64,000 nucleotides of DNA from Thermoplasmata archaeon (GTDB lineage Archaea; Thermoplasmatota; Penumbrarchaeia; JAEHCK01), in NCBI GenBank assembly GCA_020696345.1, contig JAEHCK010000001.1, forward strand, positions 1 to 64,000, given 5' to 3'. The notes beneath the pieces were generated by a model. That model was not told where the DNA came from. It searched no databases and worked only from the letters and a program-made list of their open reading frames with translations. A program made the translations under genes and the position numbers. This document shows positions 45,139 through 53,618 of the stretch, in pieces (the stretch's first letter is position 1; the number at the start of each line of letters is the position of its first letter).

Positions 45139-45273
45139 GAAGATATTGCAAAATATAAAAAAGAATTATTGGGGCCTGAACTCCGACCCGAATATCTTGA
45201 AAAGATGAAAAAGCGACAAAAAGAAAAAACTGTAAAAGTCAAAGACCTCAGGAAACATTTTGGATTGAAATAG
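45139..45273 (+). pseudogene. Antitoxin-like remnant
   Basis: A 44-codon open stretch (EDIAKYKKELLGPELRPEYL, then KMKKRQKEKTVKVKDLRKHF, GLK, stop) immediately preceded by a stop (TAA) and with no ATG near its beginning. The tail resembles small antitoxins (DUF2683-like). TTATATAAG at 45131 looks like a TATA box, so a leaderless start at TTG cannot be excluded. More likely the 3' end of a decayed gene. Confidence 0.35.
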
Positions 45274-45287
45274 ATTCGAGAAAAGTA

Positions 45288-45404
45288 TTATGTAAGATCG
45301 CCTTTGACTCCACATTGTGGGCAATTGGTCGTTAACGGGCGTTTATTATCATAGATGGGAAATTGAGTTTTACATTTTGTTATAAGGGTGTTTGGGTCAC
45401 TAGG
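45288..45404 (-). pseudogene. Zinc-ribbon remnant
   Basis: A minus-strand open stretch without a start encodes ITKCKTQFPIYDNKRPLTTN, then CPQCGVKGDLT and a stop. The KCKTQFPI...CPQCG pattern is a C-terminal zinc ribbon, with only one Cys in the first half. Either a fragment or a very small protein with a non-standard start. Confidence 0.3.
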
Positions 45405-45428
45405 CTAATTTACCCTGGTAAATTAACT

Positions 45429-45510
45429 CGGGGTAAAAATTCTATCTTTTATTATATACCAATTAAAAGAATTTTTAGCTCTAGATGATTTTCAAAGGAA
45501 ATCATTTTGC
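45429..45510 (-). repeat. Partial B segment
   Basis: GGGGTAAAAATTCTAT, AATTAAAAGAATTTTTAGCT, then CTAGATGATTTTCAAAGG: the left part of inverted element B, like 5075-5150. Confidence 0.5.
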
Positions 45511-45631
45511 TCTGGAAAACTCTTCGACTTTTCCACAGTTTGGAATTTATTTGGAGCTTGGTGCTTGGAACTTGGAATTTCCGCTGCTGGCGGTTGGGTG
45601 GGTTTTGAGAATAAAATTATATAAAACTTGT

Positions 45632-46123
45632 TTAAGCAGTTGTTACCGTTATATTATAATCTTCTTGGATTGTGAATGTAACATCATTATCCGTTGTTAT
45701 TTCTTTTGAATGAATTTTTTCTGATATTGGTTCTTTGAATTTCAATCTAATCTCATATTTTTGTCCTTTTTGGTGGCCCGTATCAGTAAACACAATATCT
45801 TCGTTAGGATCAAGATATTTCTCATCCGACCAATAACCATCGATAAATATAGTCACCCCTAATTGATCATTCGAATTATTCAAGACCTTTACTGATATCT
45901 GATTTGATTTATAAAATATGTATCCTATTGCTGCGATGATTATGATTGTCACTATTATTACAGTAATTAGAATTATAGTTTTTCGCCTTCTATCTGGTGA
46001 TTGAGTTTTATGGAAATGTTGTATATTAGATTGTGGATCATATTCTCTACAAACTGGACAATACCATTGGTTATATCGTCCAATAAAATCCATGGACGTT
46101 CCACATTTAGGACATGATGTCAT
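45632..46123 (-). CDS. Zinc-ribbon membrane protein
   Basis: A 163-residue protein with an N-terminal zinc ribbon (CPKCGTSMDF, then CPVCREYD), a basic linker, one membrane helix (TIILITVIIVTIIIIAAIGYI, about 50-70) and a C-terminal beta-rich domain outside. Zinc ribbon in the cytoplasm plus exported domain is a repeated layout in archaea. Function unknown. Confidence 0.8.
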   Translation of the reverse strand: MTSCPKCGTSMDFIGRYNQWYCPVCREYDPQSNIQHFHKTQSPDRRRKTIILITVIIVTIIIIAAIGYIFYKSNQISVKVLNNSNDQLGVTIFIDGYWSDEKYLDPNEDIVFTDTGHQKGQKYEIRLKFKEPISEKIHSKEITTDNDVTFTIQEDYNITVTTA

Positions 46124-46324
46124 TTTATACCCCGAATATATAAAAAGAGATATATTTATTATTTAATAATATTTGGATGGGTAATTGGAAAAGATAAAAG
46201 CCTAAAAGGTAAATCATAAAAGTGAAAAGTTTGATGGGTTGTTAGGGATTAGGGATTAGGGGTTTGAGATTTGGAATTTGGAATTTATTTGGAGCTTGGT
46301 GCTTGGAATTTAACCCTACAAGAA

Positions 46325-47578
46325 TTATTCAACCTTTTCTACACCCAGTTTACCCACAAGTTCAGTAATATCCATCATCTCTAATGATAATGTAGCACCA
46401 TTTCCCTCGGCTTCCAGAATATTCTTCTTTTCGATAATTGCATTACTTATCCCATATCTACAATTCGGGCAGCTGGATACTATGGTTTCCGCGTTGGTGT
46501 CCAATACCTCATCGATCTTGTTGAATGTAATATTTTTCGCCATTTCAGGTTCAAGTGAATTGAACCCGCCGCCGTTGCCGCAGCAGTTGCAGTTTTGTTT
46601 ATTGTAGAACAATTCTTCCAGTTTCACGCCCTCGATGCTCTCCAGTATTTTTCTGGGCGCTTCGTAAATACCAGATAGTCGCCCCAGCTCACACGGGTCG
46701 TGGTATGTTATGGTCTTTTCCAATGGCTTTTTGATCTTGATCTTTCCCTTATCAAGTAGATCAGCCACGAACTCGGTAAAGTGCAGCACTTCAAAATCGG
46801 GTTTGGCGACATATTTGGGATACATCTGTGAGAATGTTCGGTAACACCCTGGACAGCAAGTCACAAGTGTATCGGCACCAGTTTCTTTTATAGCCTTCAG
46901 GTTGTGCTTTGCACTCTTTTCAAATGTCTCGGACTTGCCTTGGCCTGTGGTGCCCAGTATATTGCCGCAACACCATTCATCAGCCAATACCGTGAAATCC
47001 ACTTCTGCCTTACGCATGGTTTTGATCCCGGAATTTAGGATCTTGATAAGAAGGTATTGAGATACACACCCCACAAAGAATACGACTTTTGCCTTTTTTG
47101 GCAGTTTGAACTTATCTATCAATGTTTGATTTCTATTGGTCGGCGGGCCCGATTCAAAGCCACCTACATAAGGGCTGTGATATGTATCGATCGTTGAACG
47201 CATACCTGATATGATCTCCGGAACGGGCAGGTTATTTTCAAATAACCATTCCCGGAGCTCCTCCCATAACTCGGGAAAATCGATATTGACATGGCAATTA
47301 ACTTCGCACAGGCCGCAAGAGTTGCAAAATAATTGTTTGATGAACTTATCATTAACTTCAAATCTTCGGTCCAAGATCGGGTCCATGAAACTAATGTTCA
47401 TTAATTGCTCAAGATAGTATATTTTACCTCTTGGAGACGCTGATTCCCAACCAATTTGGTTGTACTGCGGGCATTCGGCACGGCAATAACCACATTGTAA
47501 GCATGATAGGATCTTACGCTCTAGGTCAGGAATGCCAGACAATTTGGCTGTTAAATCTGTCAGCTTCGTAATAATCAC
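46325..47578 (-). CDS. CCG-domain iron-sulfur protein (GlcF/HdrD-like)
   Basis: An iron-sulfur subunit with two N-terminal ferredoxin motifs (CLQCGYCRAECP and CNSCGLCEVNC) and two CCG domains (DEWCCGNILG plus CCPGC; NCNCCGNGGG plus SCPNC). This is the architecture of GlcF and HdrD. It would take electrons from the FAD protein encoded upstream. The start is uncertain: the open frame reaches a GTG at 47659 (overlapping the upstream gene), but AAGGTGATT at about 47574-47582 suggests translation begins at the GTG at 47578 or an ATT just after it. Confidence 0.85.
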   Translation of the reverse strand: MIITKLTDLTAKLSGIPDLERKILSCLQCGYCRAECPQYNQIGWESASPRGKIYYLEQLMNISFMDPILDRRFEVNDKFIKQLFCNSCGLCEVNCHVNIDFPELWEELREWLFENNLPVPEIISGMRSTIDTYHSPYVGGFESGPPTNRNQTLIDKFKLPKKAKVVFFVGCVSQYLLIKILNSGIKTMRKAEVDFTVLADEWCCGNILGTTGQGKSETFEKSAKHNLKAIKETGADTLVTCCPGCYRTFSQMYPKYVAKPDFEVLHFTEFVADLLDKGKIKIKKPLEKTITYHDPCELGRLSGIYEAPRKILESIEGVKLEELFYNKQNCNCCGNGGGFNSLEPEMAKNITFNKIDEVLDTNAETIVSSCPNCRYGISNAIIEKKNILEAEGNGATLSLEMMDITELVGKLGVEKVE

Positions 47579-47612
47579 CTTTCTATCATTAAATTTATGT
47601 TTTGTAATATTA

Positions 47613-49100
47613 TTATTTCTTTTCACCAAACGTATCTCTGGGCAATAACGATCTAACACTCGCTAATAGACCGAGACCCATGTTCATGGCAAACCCTGGC
47701 GCATCAAAACCAAAGCCGGTTGTGGTTCGAACAAGTTTACCCGGATTCATAATGTCGTTGGGATCGATCGCAGATTTGATCTCATGCATCAAATTCGAAC
47801 CTTCACGACCAAACATTTTTTCCACATTGCATGCAAAGAATAGGCCCAAGCCAACTGGACGACCATTGTGTTTAAAGGCAATGTCTGCAAACTTTTTGTT
47901 GAATCCCATTGTAGTTAAGCTTCTCACAAATTTCCTTTTATCAGTAAGGTAATATGGCATCACCATCACCGAATTCCTATCTGCCACGCTGCCGATCATC
48001 GGTACTTTTAACTTCATTTTCTTAATTAATTTTGCCGTGTCATCCAGGACCTTTGAAAAAGTATTCATTGGAACCAAGATCTCACCAGGTATCGCGCCAA
48101 GTCCCATTTTACGTACTTTAAACTCATATGACCTGCTTGACCACTCGTGTGCTCCAACCTCGGTGCCGAGGCTTTTACCGCCATGTTTGGCTATAATAGA
48201 ATCTACCACTTTCTCTTCATATTTGACAATTTCTTTTGCACCTTCGAAGGTCACGGTCAATAATGATCCGACCTTTGGCGCCTTGATGCCGACCTTGCGC
48301 AGATACTCGTAATGCATTGCATCTCCAAAACCCATATGAAACGGATTGATCGGTGCACGTGTGATATCATGAATTGCCGCACCAACTTGTTTTAAGTTGT
48401 TGAATGAATAAGATATTGACTCGAATTTTTCAGGTGCAGGATAGATCTTGAAAGTTACCTTTGTTACCACACCCAAGGTACCCTCTGAGCCTACAAATAA
48501 CCAATTCAAATTGTAACCGGAGCCGTTCGGCATTACATAGTCGAAGCCAGTATTGATGATATCACCGTTTGGCAGCACCACTTCCATATTTCTGATCATG
48601 TCTCCAGCGCCGCCGTATTTATATGTGCCGATCCCAACACCACCGGTATTGATCCAGCCGGCCACGGTGGCCGACGGTGCACTGCTGGGATATGCACCTA
48701 AGAAGTAGCCTTTCCGCTCCAAGGTATCGCATAGCTTCTTCCAGGTTATACCTGCCTCTACGGTTGCGGTCAAGTTATCTCCATCGATCTCTATAATATT
48801 GTCCATGGTGCTCATATCAAGTAAAATTCCACCTTTGACAGGTATGCAGCCACCAAGACCCCAACTGGCACCGCCGCGGGGGATGACCGGTAATTTTTTA
48901 CGCTGAGCCACATGGATGATATTTGAAACTTCCTTTGCACTCTTTGGCCTAACAACGAAATCTGGCATTGTATTGAATATTGCTTCCATCTCTTTGGGAA
49001 GAGGTGCGATATCATGACTGTACATTCTTCGCTCGAATTCATCATCGGTGATCCTATCTGCCATGGTTCCTGTTCCAAGGGCAGTATCTTTCTTTACCAT
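47613..49100 (-). CDS. FAD-linked oxidase, GlcD/D-lactate dehydrogenase type
   Basis: About 495 residues. PVIPRGGASWGLGGCIPVKG, GGVGIGTYKYGGAGDMIRNM and GSEGTLGVVTKVTFKIYPAP define the FAD_binding_4 half; the FAD-oxidase_C half follows. It oxidises a 2-hydroxyacid such as lactate or glycolate. I chose the ATG at 49100 because GGAGGTG lies seven bases upstream; longer frames overlap the previous gene in a GCATTA-type microsatellite. It is one base after the membrane protein and precedes the CCG protein, so the three form an operon. Confidence 0.88.
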   Translation of the reverse strand: MVKKDTALGTGTMADRITDDEFERRMYSHDIAPLPKEMEAIFNTMPDFVVRPKSAKEVSNIIHVAQRKKLPVIPRGGASWGLGGCIPVKGGILLDMSTMDNIIEIDGDNLTATVEAGITWKKLCDTLERKGYFLGAYPSSAPSATVAGWINTGGVGIGTYKYGGAGDMIRNMEVVLPNGDIINTGFDYVMPNGSGYNLNWLFVGSEGTLGVVTKVTFKIYPAPEKFESISYSFNNLKQVGAAIHDITRAPINPFHMGFGDAMHYEYLRKVGIKAPKVGSLLTVTFEGAKEIVKYEEKVVDSIIAKHGGKSLGTEVGAHEWSSRSYEFKVRKMGLGAIPGEILVPMNTFSKVLDDTAKLIKKMKLKVPMIGSVADRNSVMVMPYYLTDKRKFVRSLTTMGFNKKFADIAFKHNGRPVGLGLFFACNVEKMFGREGSNLMHEIKSAIDPNDIMNPGKLVRTTTGFGFDAPGFAMNMGLGLLASVRSLLPRDTFGEKK

Positions 49101-49101
49101 C

Positions 49102-49749
49102 TCATTCCACCTCCTTTCCGGCGGCATCAGCATTAGCATTAGCATCAGCACCAAGGTCTACGCGTTTTCCAACAATTGATGTAAGCTCACCAAGAGTATC
49201 CTTTTGGCTGTAAGTTGGTAAACATGCAAAATATAGATACAAAACAGCATCTGCCATCAAAACATAAAATACAAATGATCTTAATGGCACCAAATTCTCA
49301 ACCAGGAAATCCCACATGAACCATGAGAACAGACCTGCCAACCATTCACCGATACCAAACGGTAAAATAGGCAAGATATCGGTAGTTATGAATTTGTACC
49401 CGATAAATATGCCCGTAATTAATAATAATATCACGACTACCATAAAAATGATATATGCAAATTTCATGCCAGTTCTCATTTTTCGTCCATAAATATAGTC
49501 GCGCCATCGACCGGATAATATTTGATATAAAAGATGGGCAACGAAAAATATGGCGATGGCAAATGATCCATATTTAACAAATAACCACGGCTCGTAAACA
49601 TTTTTCAGGTAATTTAGGTCCGGGGCGATATAGAATGGGAAGCTAAATACGAACACAACTACTACACAGATTATCAGCCCCCACAGTAAAAGTTTATCAA
49701 GCCATACCATTTTTTCCAACTTATAAAGAAAATTAGCAAACGATAGCAT
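49102..49749 (-). CDS. Integral membrane subunit of the oxidase complex
   Basis: A 215-residue protein with about five helices (about 17-37, 57-80, 95-118, 130-155, 170-190). Only one histidine (VAHLLYQ) occurs in the helices, so it cannot bind two haem b like NarI or FdnI. Its C-terminal tail contains a low-complexity ADANANADA repeat. It begins the operon with the FAD and CCG proteins and probably anchors them and passes electrons to quinone. No precise family recognised. Confidence 0.75.
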   Translation of the reverse strand: MLSFANFLYKLEKMVWLDKLLLWGLIICVVVVFVFSFPFYIAPDLNYLKNVYEPWLFVKYGSFAIAIFFVAHLLYQILSGRWRDYIYGRKMRTGMKFAYIIFMVVVILLLITGIFIGYKFITTDILPILPFGIGEWLAGLFSWFMWDFLVENLVPLRSFVFYVLMADAVLYLYFACLPTYSQKDTLGELTSIVGKRVDLGADANANADAAGKEVE

Positions 49750-50084
49750 ACCTACAATCCCCTTTATTTTTGATAGTTTTTTTTCTACTTGAAATTCTAT
49801 ATTGGGACATATATGCCCCTTATCCTTGAACTCTCTAAGCCTTGTCCAATTTCACTGTGATATCCGAGTTCACACTGTTCTTGGACACCATTCTTTTGCA
49901 ACTTCTAACAGGTCATATGGTTTCAATTATTTTAAGTTTTTCAAGACTGAAAAATTCAAGACTGGAAACGGTAAATAAATATATATATTTTAAAGCCTAT
50001 TCACCTTTGGATAATGGATATTGGTTCTATAGCCAGTTAGTAAGATTTTGTACGATATGCAAAGTGTAGGAAGGAGGAAGCAAT
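49750..50084. other. Divergent promoter region
   Basis: Lies between the oxidase operon (minus) and the cytochrome c gene (plus). An AAATATATATATTTTAAA stretch (about 49976-49993) is the likely TATA element for the cytochrome gene, giving a leader of about 75 bases. Repeated TTCAAGACTG phrases are near 49940-49960. Confidence 0.4.
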
Positions 50085-50909
50085 TTGAGCTTACAATACT
50101 CTATTTCAGAGAAGGTGCTAATAGGTTTTTTTATTTTATTGATAGTACTCGGTTTTGGCTCACTATTATATGTTGGTGAACAACAGGAGGACCATGAGAT
50201 CACAGAGGCAGCAAACGACCCTGTGGTCGACCTTTCAAAAAGTACACATAACGGCATGGAATGCAGCAGTTGTCATGAGACCCCCGACACGAAAAGCCAT
50301 GAGATCGACCCATTAGTCTGTACGAGTTGTCACAATGAAGATAGTGAAGTTTATGATATAGACCGGGAGGATAAGCCAAAACTATGCAGCCAATGCCACA
50401 ATGCAATATTCAATGAGTATGATGATAGCATCCACGGCATATATGGTACTGGTGGCATCACCGACAAAGATAAACCTTTGTGTTTGGATTGTCATGCTGT
50501 AGATCCACATTTTATTATCGAAGCTGACGATACCGGTTCCACAATCAATCGCGAACATATTGCGGAAACTTGTGGTGAATGCCACGAGGAAAATCTGGAA
50601 AGTTACGAGGAAGGTTTCCATGAAGAATTCTACTCGGAATATATGCGTGATGAAATACCATCATGCACAGATTGTCATGGTGTCCATAATATTCAATCAC
50701 CATCACACCCAAATTCCACCGTGCATGATGATAAGCTTGAAGAACTCTGTGCAGAAGAATGCCACGAATTCGAAACTACCGATAATATGGAAACGTTCAT
50801 ACATCCGGATGGGTTTGATATCTTACCATTCTTAGGTCTGATTTTCCTCATTGGAACCATTGGCTTTTGTTTTGTTCATTTGCTGTTGATCGGTAAAAGA
50901 AAGATATAA
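50085..50909 (+). CDS. Membrane-anchored multihaem cytochrome c (seven sites)
   Basis: A 274-residue protein starting at TTG with a strong AAGGAGGAAG signal. There is an N-terminal helix (LIGFFILLIVLGFGSLLYV) and a C-terminal one (LPFLGLIFLIGTIGFCFVHL), with haem-binding motifs CSSCH, CTSCH, CSQCH, CLDCH, CGECH and CTDCH between. A seventh, CAEECH, is CxxxCH. Extra histidines could give bis-His ligation. It would carry electrons on the outer side, next to FdhE and formate-dehydrogenase-like genes. The partner reductase is unknown. Confidence 0.88.
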   Translation: MSLQYSISEKVLIGFFILLIVLGFGSLLYVGEQQEDHEITEAANDPVVDLSKSTHNGMECSSCHETPDTKSHEIDPLVCTSCHNEDSEVYDIDREDKPKLCSQCHNAIFNEYDDSIHGIYGTGGITDKDKPLCLDCHAVDPHFIIEADDTGSTINREHIAETCGECHEENLESYEEGFHEEFYSEYMRDEIPSCTDCHGVHNIQSPSHPNSTVHDDKLEELCAEECHEFETTDNMETFIHPDGFDILPFLGLIFLIGTIGFCFVHLLLIGKRKI

Positions 50910-51297
50910 CTTATTTTTGTTCAACGAGTTGGTCGACTGGTAGATAATGAGATGTTGTATCTCTCGTAGAGATGTCAGGATGCACAAATGAATTAACAAT
51001 AATAAATCAGACATCTTAATAATAAATCACAAAATAGAACATCTTAATAATTATTCGAAATATAGAACATTCTAATAATGAATTGTAACGTCCAACATCC
51101 TAATAAAAAATCGAAATATACAACATATCAACGCCCATTATTCCAGGACCTCACCATTAGCTCAATCTACTATTAAACCAACTAGCTAACTCTCTTCTAT
51201 TTATTTGAAAACATAAAAGTCTAATAAAATATAATATAACATAATATAGCAGAAATAACATTTACCGCTCAAATCACTCAAAATCGAGGTAGTTAAA
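50910..51297. other. Intergenic region with 28-base-unit array
   Basis: Nearly filled by the array at 50950-51131. The rest holds the promoter of fdhE (A/T-rich near 51225-51245) and its leader with GAGGTAG. Confidence 0.5.
50950..51131 (+). repeat. 28-base-unit array, copy 3
   Basis: A leader matching 5222-5310 over GATGCACAAATGAATTAAC and ATAAATCAGACATCTTAAT, then four 28-base units with AACATC or ACATTC near the end of each. Confidence 0.65.
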
Positions 51298-52188
51298 ATG
51301 GATGATGAAAAAACACTAGATCATCTTTCTGAATTCATTAAAAAAAATCCCGAGCTTGGTTTTTCTATTGAGGATTATACGATCAAAGTGGATTTGAAAA
51401 AGAAGATCGCAGGATTGCCTTCAAAGGGCTCAAAATCAGATGTCTCCAAGATCGCCAAGAAATACTCAAAAAAAGCACTTGAAGAAAAAAAACCGATGAT
51501 GAGCTATCTTAAAACCAAGGATTTCGATATCGATGAAATAAAGAAGACAGCTTTAGTTTTTCTTGATGACCTGATCAGATCACTGTCAGATCCAAGATCC
51601 ACAGAGAATGAAGAAGATAATAAGATCAAGATCGAGGAGATAAATAAGTATATTGATATCATCAATTTAAAACCTAAGGTTTTCAGACAAATAATCTCCG
51701 CTGAACTGGTGAACGACTTTGAATGGTTAATATCGTTGGCTGAAAGATCTGAGGCCGATCCTTTATTAATGATAAATCTGGGTTCAACGTATATTCAACC
51801 ATTTGCGGAAGAACTGCGCCGGCTGGTTGATACCGAGTTTAGAGAGGAATGGTTCCGCAAGGAATGCCCGGTTTGCGGCAGGAAGACCACGGTTGGCAAA
51901 CTGATTGACCGTAAACGATATTTTGTCTGTAATTTTTGCAGTACGGAATATCGAGTCCCTCTTCTAATTTGCAACTACTGCGATAATTCTGACCAGCATG
52001 AACTTGCATTTTACTCGATCAAAGGATTGAATAATTTACATATCGATTTTTGTAAGAAATGTTCGCATTATATGAAAATGATCGATGAGGATAAAACAGA
52101 CGAACATATTCCATCAGGACTGGAAGATATATTCACTTTAAAACTGGATATTATTGCACAAAAGCAGGATCTGATACGGGATATCTAA
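51298..52188 (+). CDS. fdhE: FdhE-like formate dehydrogenase accessory protein
   Basis: A 296-residue protein with the FdhE pattern: helical N-terminal half, then two zinc/iron-binding rubredoxin-like knuckle pairs CPVC, CNFC, CNYC and CKKC (about 195-265). FdhE is required for assembly and activity of Tat-exported formate dehydrogenases. It lies opposite the Fdh-like genes 400 bases away, which supports its role. The start has GAGGTAG nine bases upstream. Confidence 0.85.
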   Translation: MDDEKTLDHLSEFIKKNPELGFSIEDYTIKVDLKKKIAGLPSKGSKSDVSKIAKKYSKKALEEKKPMMSYLKTKDFDIDEIKKTALVFLDDLIRSLSDPRSTENEEDNKIKIEEINKYIDIINLKPKVFRQIISAELVNDFEWLISLAERSEADPLLMINLGSTYIQPFAEELRRLVDTEFREEWFRKECPVCGRKTTVGKLIDRKRYFVCNFCSTEYRVPLLICNYCDNSDQHELAFYSIKGLNNLHIDFCKKCSHYMKMIDEDKTDEHIPSGLEDIFTLKLDIIAQKQDLIRDI

Positions 52189-52554
52189 CTAAAAGATTGA
52201 TTGATGCTGAACAATACCGTGATGGGTTGATGCTGAATAGATGCCGAAATGAATTAATGCTAGGAAGATCCGTTGATTTACTATCACAACTATGTTTCGT
52301 TCAATCAACAATTAATCCAGGCATCTGTAAACCGACATAAAATCAAGGTATCTGTCAATCAACAATTAATCAAGGTATCTGTCAATCAACAATTAATCAA
52401 GGTATCTGTCAATCAACAATTAATCAAGGTATCTGCCAATCAACAATTAATCAAGGTATCTATCAATCAATAACTCAGCACTGCAACTGCCCGTTCAACG
52501 GTTGGTATCATTACTGTAGATATTGATCTTCTAAACCGATATAATTCCGTATTA
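52189..52554. other. Minisatellite intergenic region
   Basis: Between convergent genes. Filled by a 27-base tandem repeat (52300-52480) and older degenerate units (52195-52300). The frame through it (VSVNQQLIK repeated) has no ribosome binding site. Confidence 0.7.
52300..52480 (+). repeat. 27-base minisatellite
   Basis: About six near-identical copies containing TATCTGTCAATCAACAATTA. The upstream flank shows decayed units (TTGATGCTGAA...). Length is a multiple of three, but no translation signal is present. Confidence 0.8.
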
Positions 52555-53613
52555 TTAGTCTTCTTCTTCGGCTTTCTTCTTTTTAGGTTTCGCTTTCTTC
52601 TTCTTTGGCGTCTCTTTTTTCTTGACTTCCTCTTCTTCCTGTTTGATCTTCTCTTTGCGTTTATGCAGTCCGTAGAGTGCGCCAAGGCCTACAACACCGG
52701 CAACAACTGCTACTGCGGCGGGTGCTGTCCAGTCAGCTACACCATCATCATCCTCGGCGTCATGTTCTTCTTCCCTGTGCTTATCAAGCTCCTCTTGAGT
52801 ATTAAATTCCTTATCACAATCCGGACATTCGAATTTATCAGGTGTGGTAGCCCTCCAACTCAGGCGTTCGTCGAGCGTAGCTTTGGTTGGGAATACCTCC
52901 GTACCCAGTTTACTGAAATCAACATCGGAGATAACTAAGACCGCGGTTCCGCCGGCCTCGGTTTCACCGTAGACATGGTCAATATAGGTGGTTCCCGCAC
53001 GTGTGCCGGAAGATATTCTGCTCTTTGCTTCGGTCAATAATGCAGATCTTTCGCCGAACTTGATCGCACCGGTTGGGCATGTTGCGGCACAAGCAGGGTC
53101 CAGACCTTTTTTCTGTCTATCCAGACAAAAACTGCATTTCGCCATCTTCTTGTCTTCTACACCATTCACTTCTACGATACCATATCGAGGTGTTCCGAAC
53201 GGACAGCCCATCTCCTTGCGCTCATCCATACCCTTGCCGATTGTACAGGATTCACAGCCAACGCACTTAGCCGCATCTGTCACAACTGCGCCGTAAGTGG
53301 AATCGTAGGTGATCGCATCGTATGGGCATGCCTCGATACAGCCAGGGTCAATACAATGTTTACAACCTGTGCGGGCAAAGCGCCACATGAACTCGCCGTT
53401 CGCATCGGTGGTTTCGCGGAAATTGATCAATAACCAGGTATCCTTATCCATGTCCGGTGGATTTGTCCAGTCCGGTTGGTGGACAAGAGTTTTACCGATC
53501 GTGTTCTTAATATCATCGTCATCCGGCCCCAGGTTATGATAACGCTTGCACGCCACCTGACAGGCACGGCAGCCAATACATATTGAAAGGTCTATTAAAA
53601 ATCCTTTGGTCAT
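52555..53613 (-). CDS. fdnH: Formate-dehydrogenase-type iron-sulfur subunit with C2H2 finger and membrane anchor
   Basis: A 352-residue homologue of FdnH/DmsB. Four cluster motifs: CIGCRACQVAC, CKHCIDPGCIEAC, CVGCESC with a 12-residue insertion before GCPFGTPRY, and CSFCLDRQ with CAATCPTGAIKFG. After these comes a classical C2H2 finger (CPDC, 12 residues, HREEEH; about 280-300), one membrane helix (AVAVVAGVVGLGALYGL) and a Lys-rich tail. Topology suggests the finger lies outside, next to the membrane. It follows the catalytic subunit with a five-base gap. Confidence 0.88.
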   Translation of the reverse strand: MTKGFLIDLSICIGCRACQVACKRYHNLGPDDDDIKNTIGKTLVHQPDWTNPPDMDKDTWLLINFRETTDANGEFMWRFARTGCKHCIDPGCIEACPYDAITYDSTYGAVVTDAAKCVGCESCTIGKGMDERKEMGCPFGTPRYGIVEVNGVEDKKMAKCSFCLDRQKKGLDPACAATCPTGAIKFGERSALLTEAKSRISSGTRAGTTYIDHVYGETEAGGTAVLVISDVDFSKLGTEVFPTKATLDERLSWRATTPDKFECPDCDKEFNTQEELDKHREEEHDAEDDDGVADWTAPAAVAVVAGVVGLGALYGLHKRKEKIKQEEEEVKKKETPKKKKAKPKKKKAEEED

Positions 53614-53618
53614 TTAAA

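Noticed and set aside
49102-49749. Dihaem cytochrome b (NarI/FdnI type)
   Set aside because: Only one histidine lies in the membrane helices; four are needed.
52273-52473. 66-residue reading frame over the minisatellite
   Set aside because: It only exists because the 27-base unit is a multiple of three; it has no ribosome binding site and the sequence is simple repetition.
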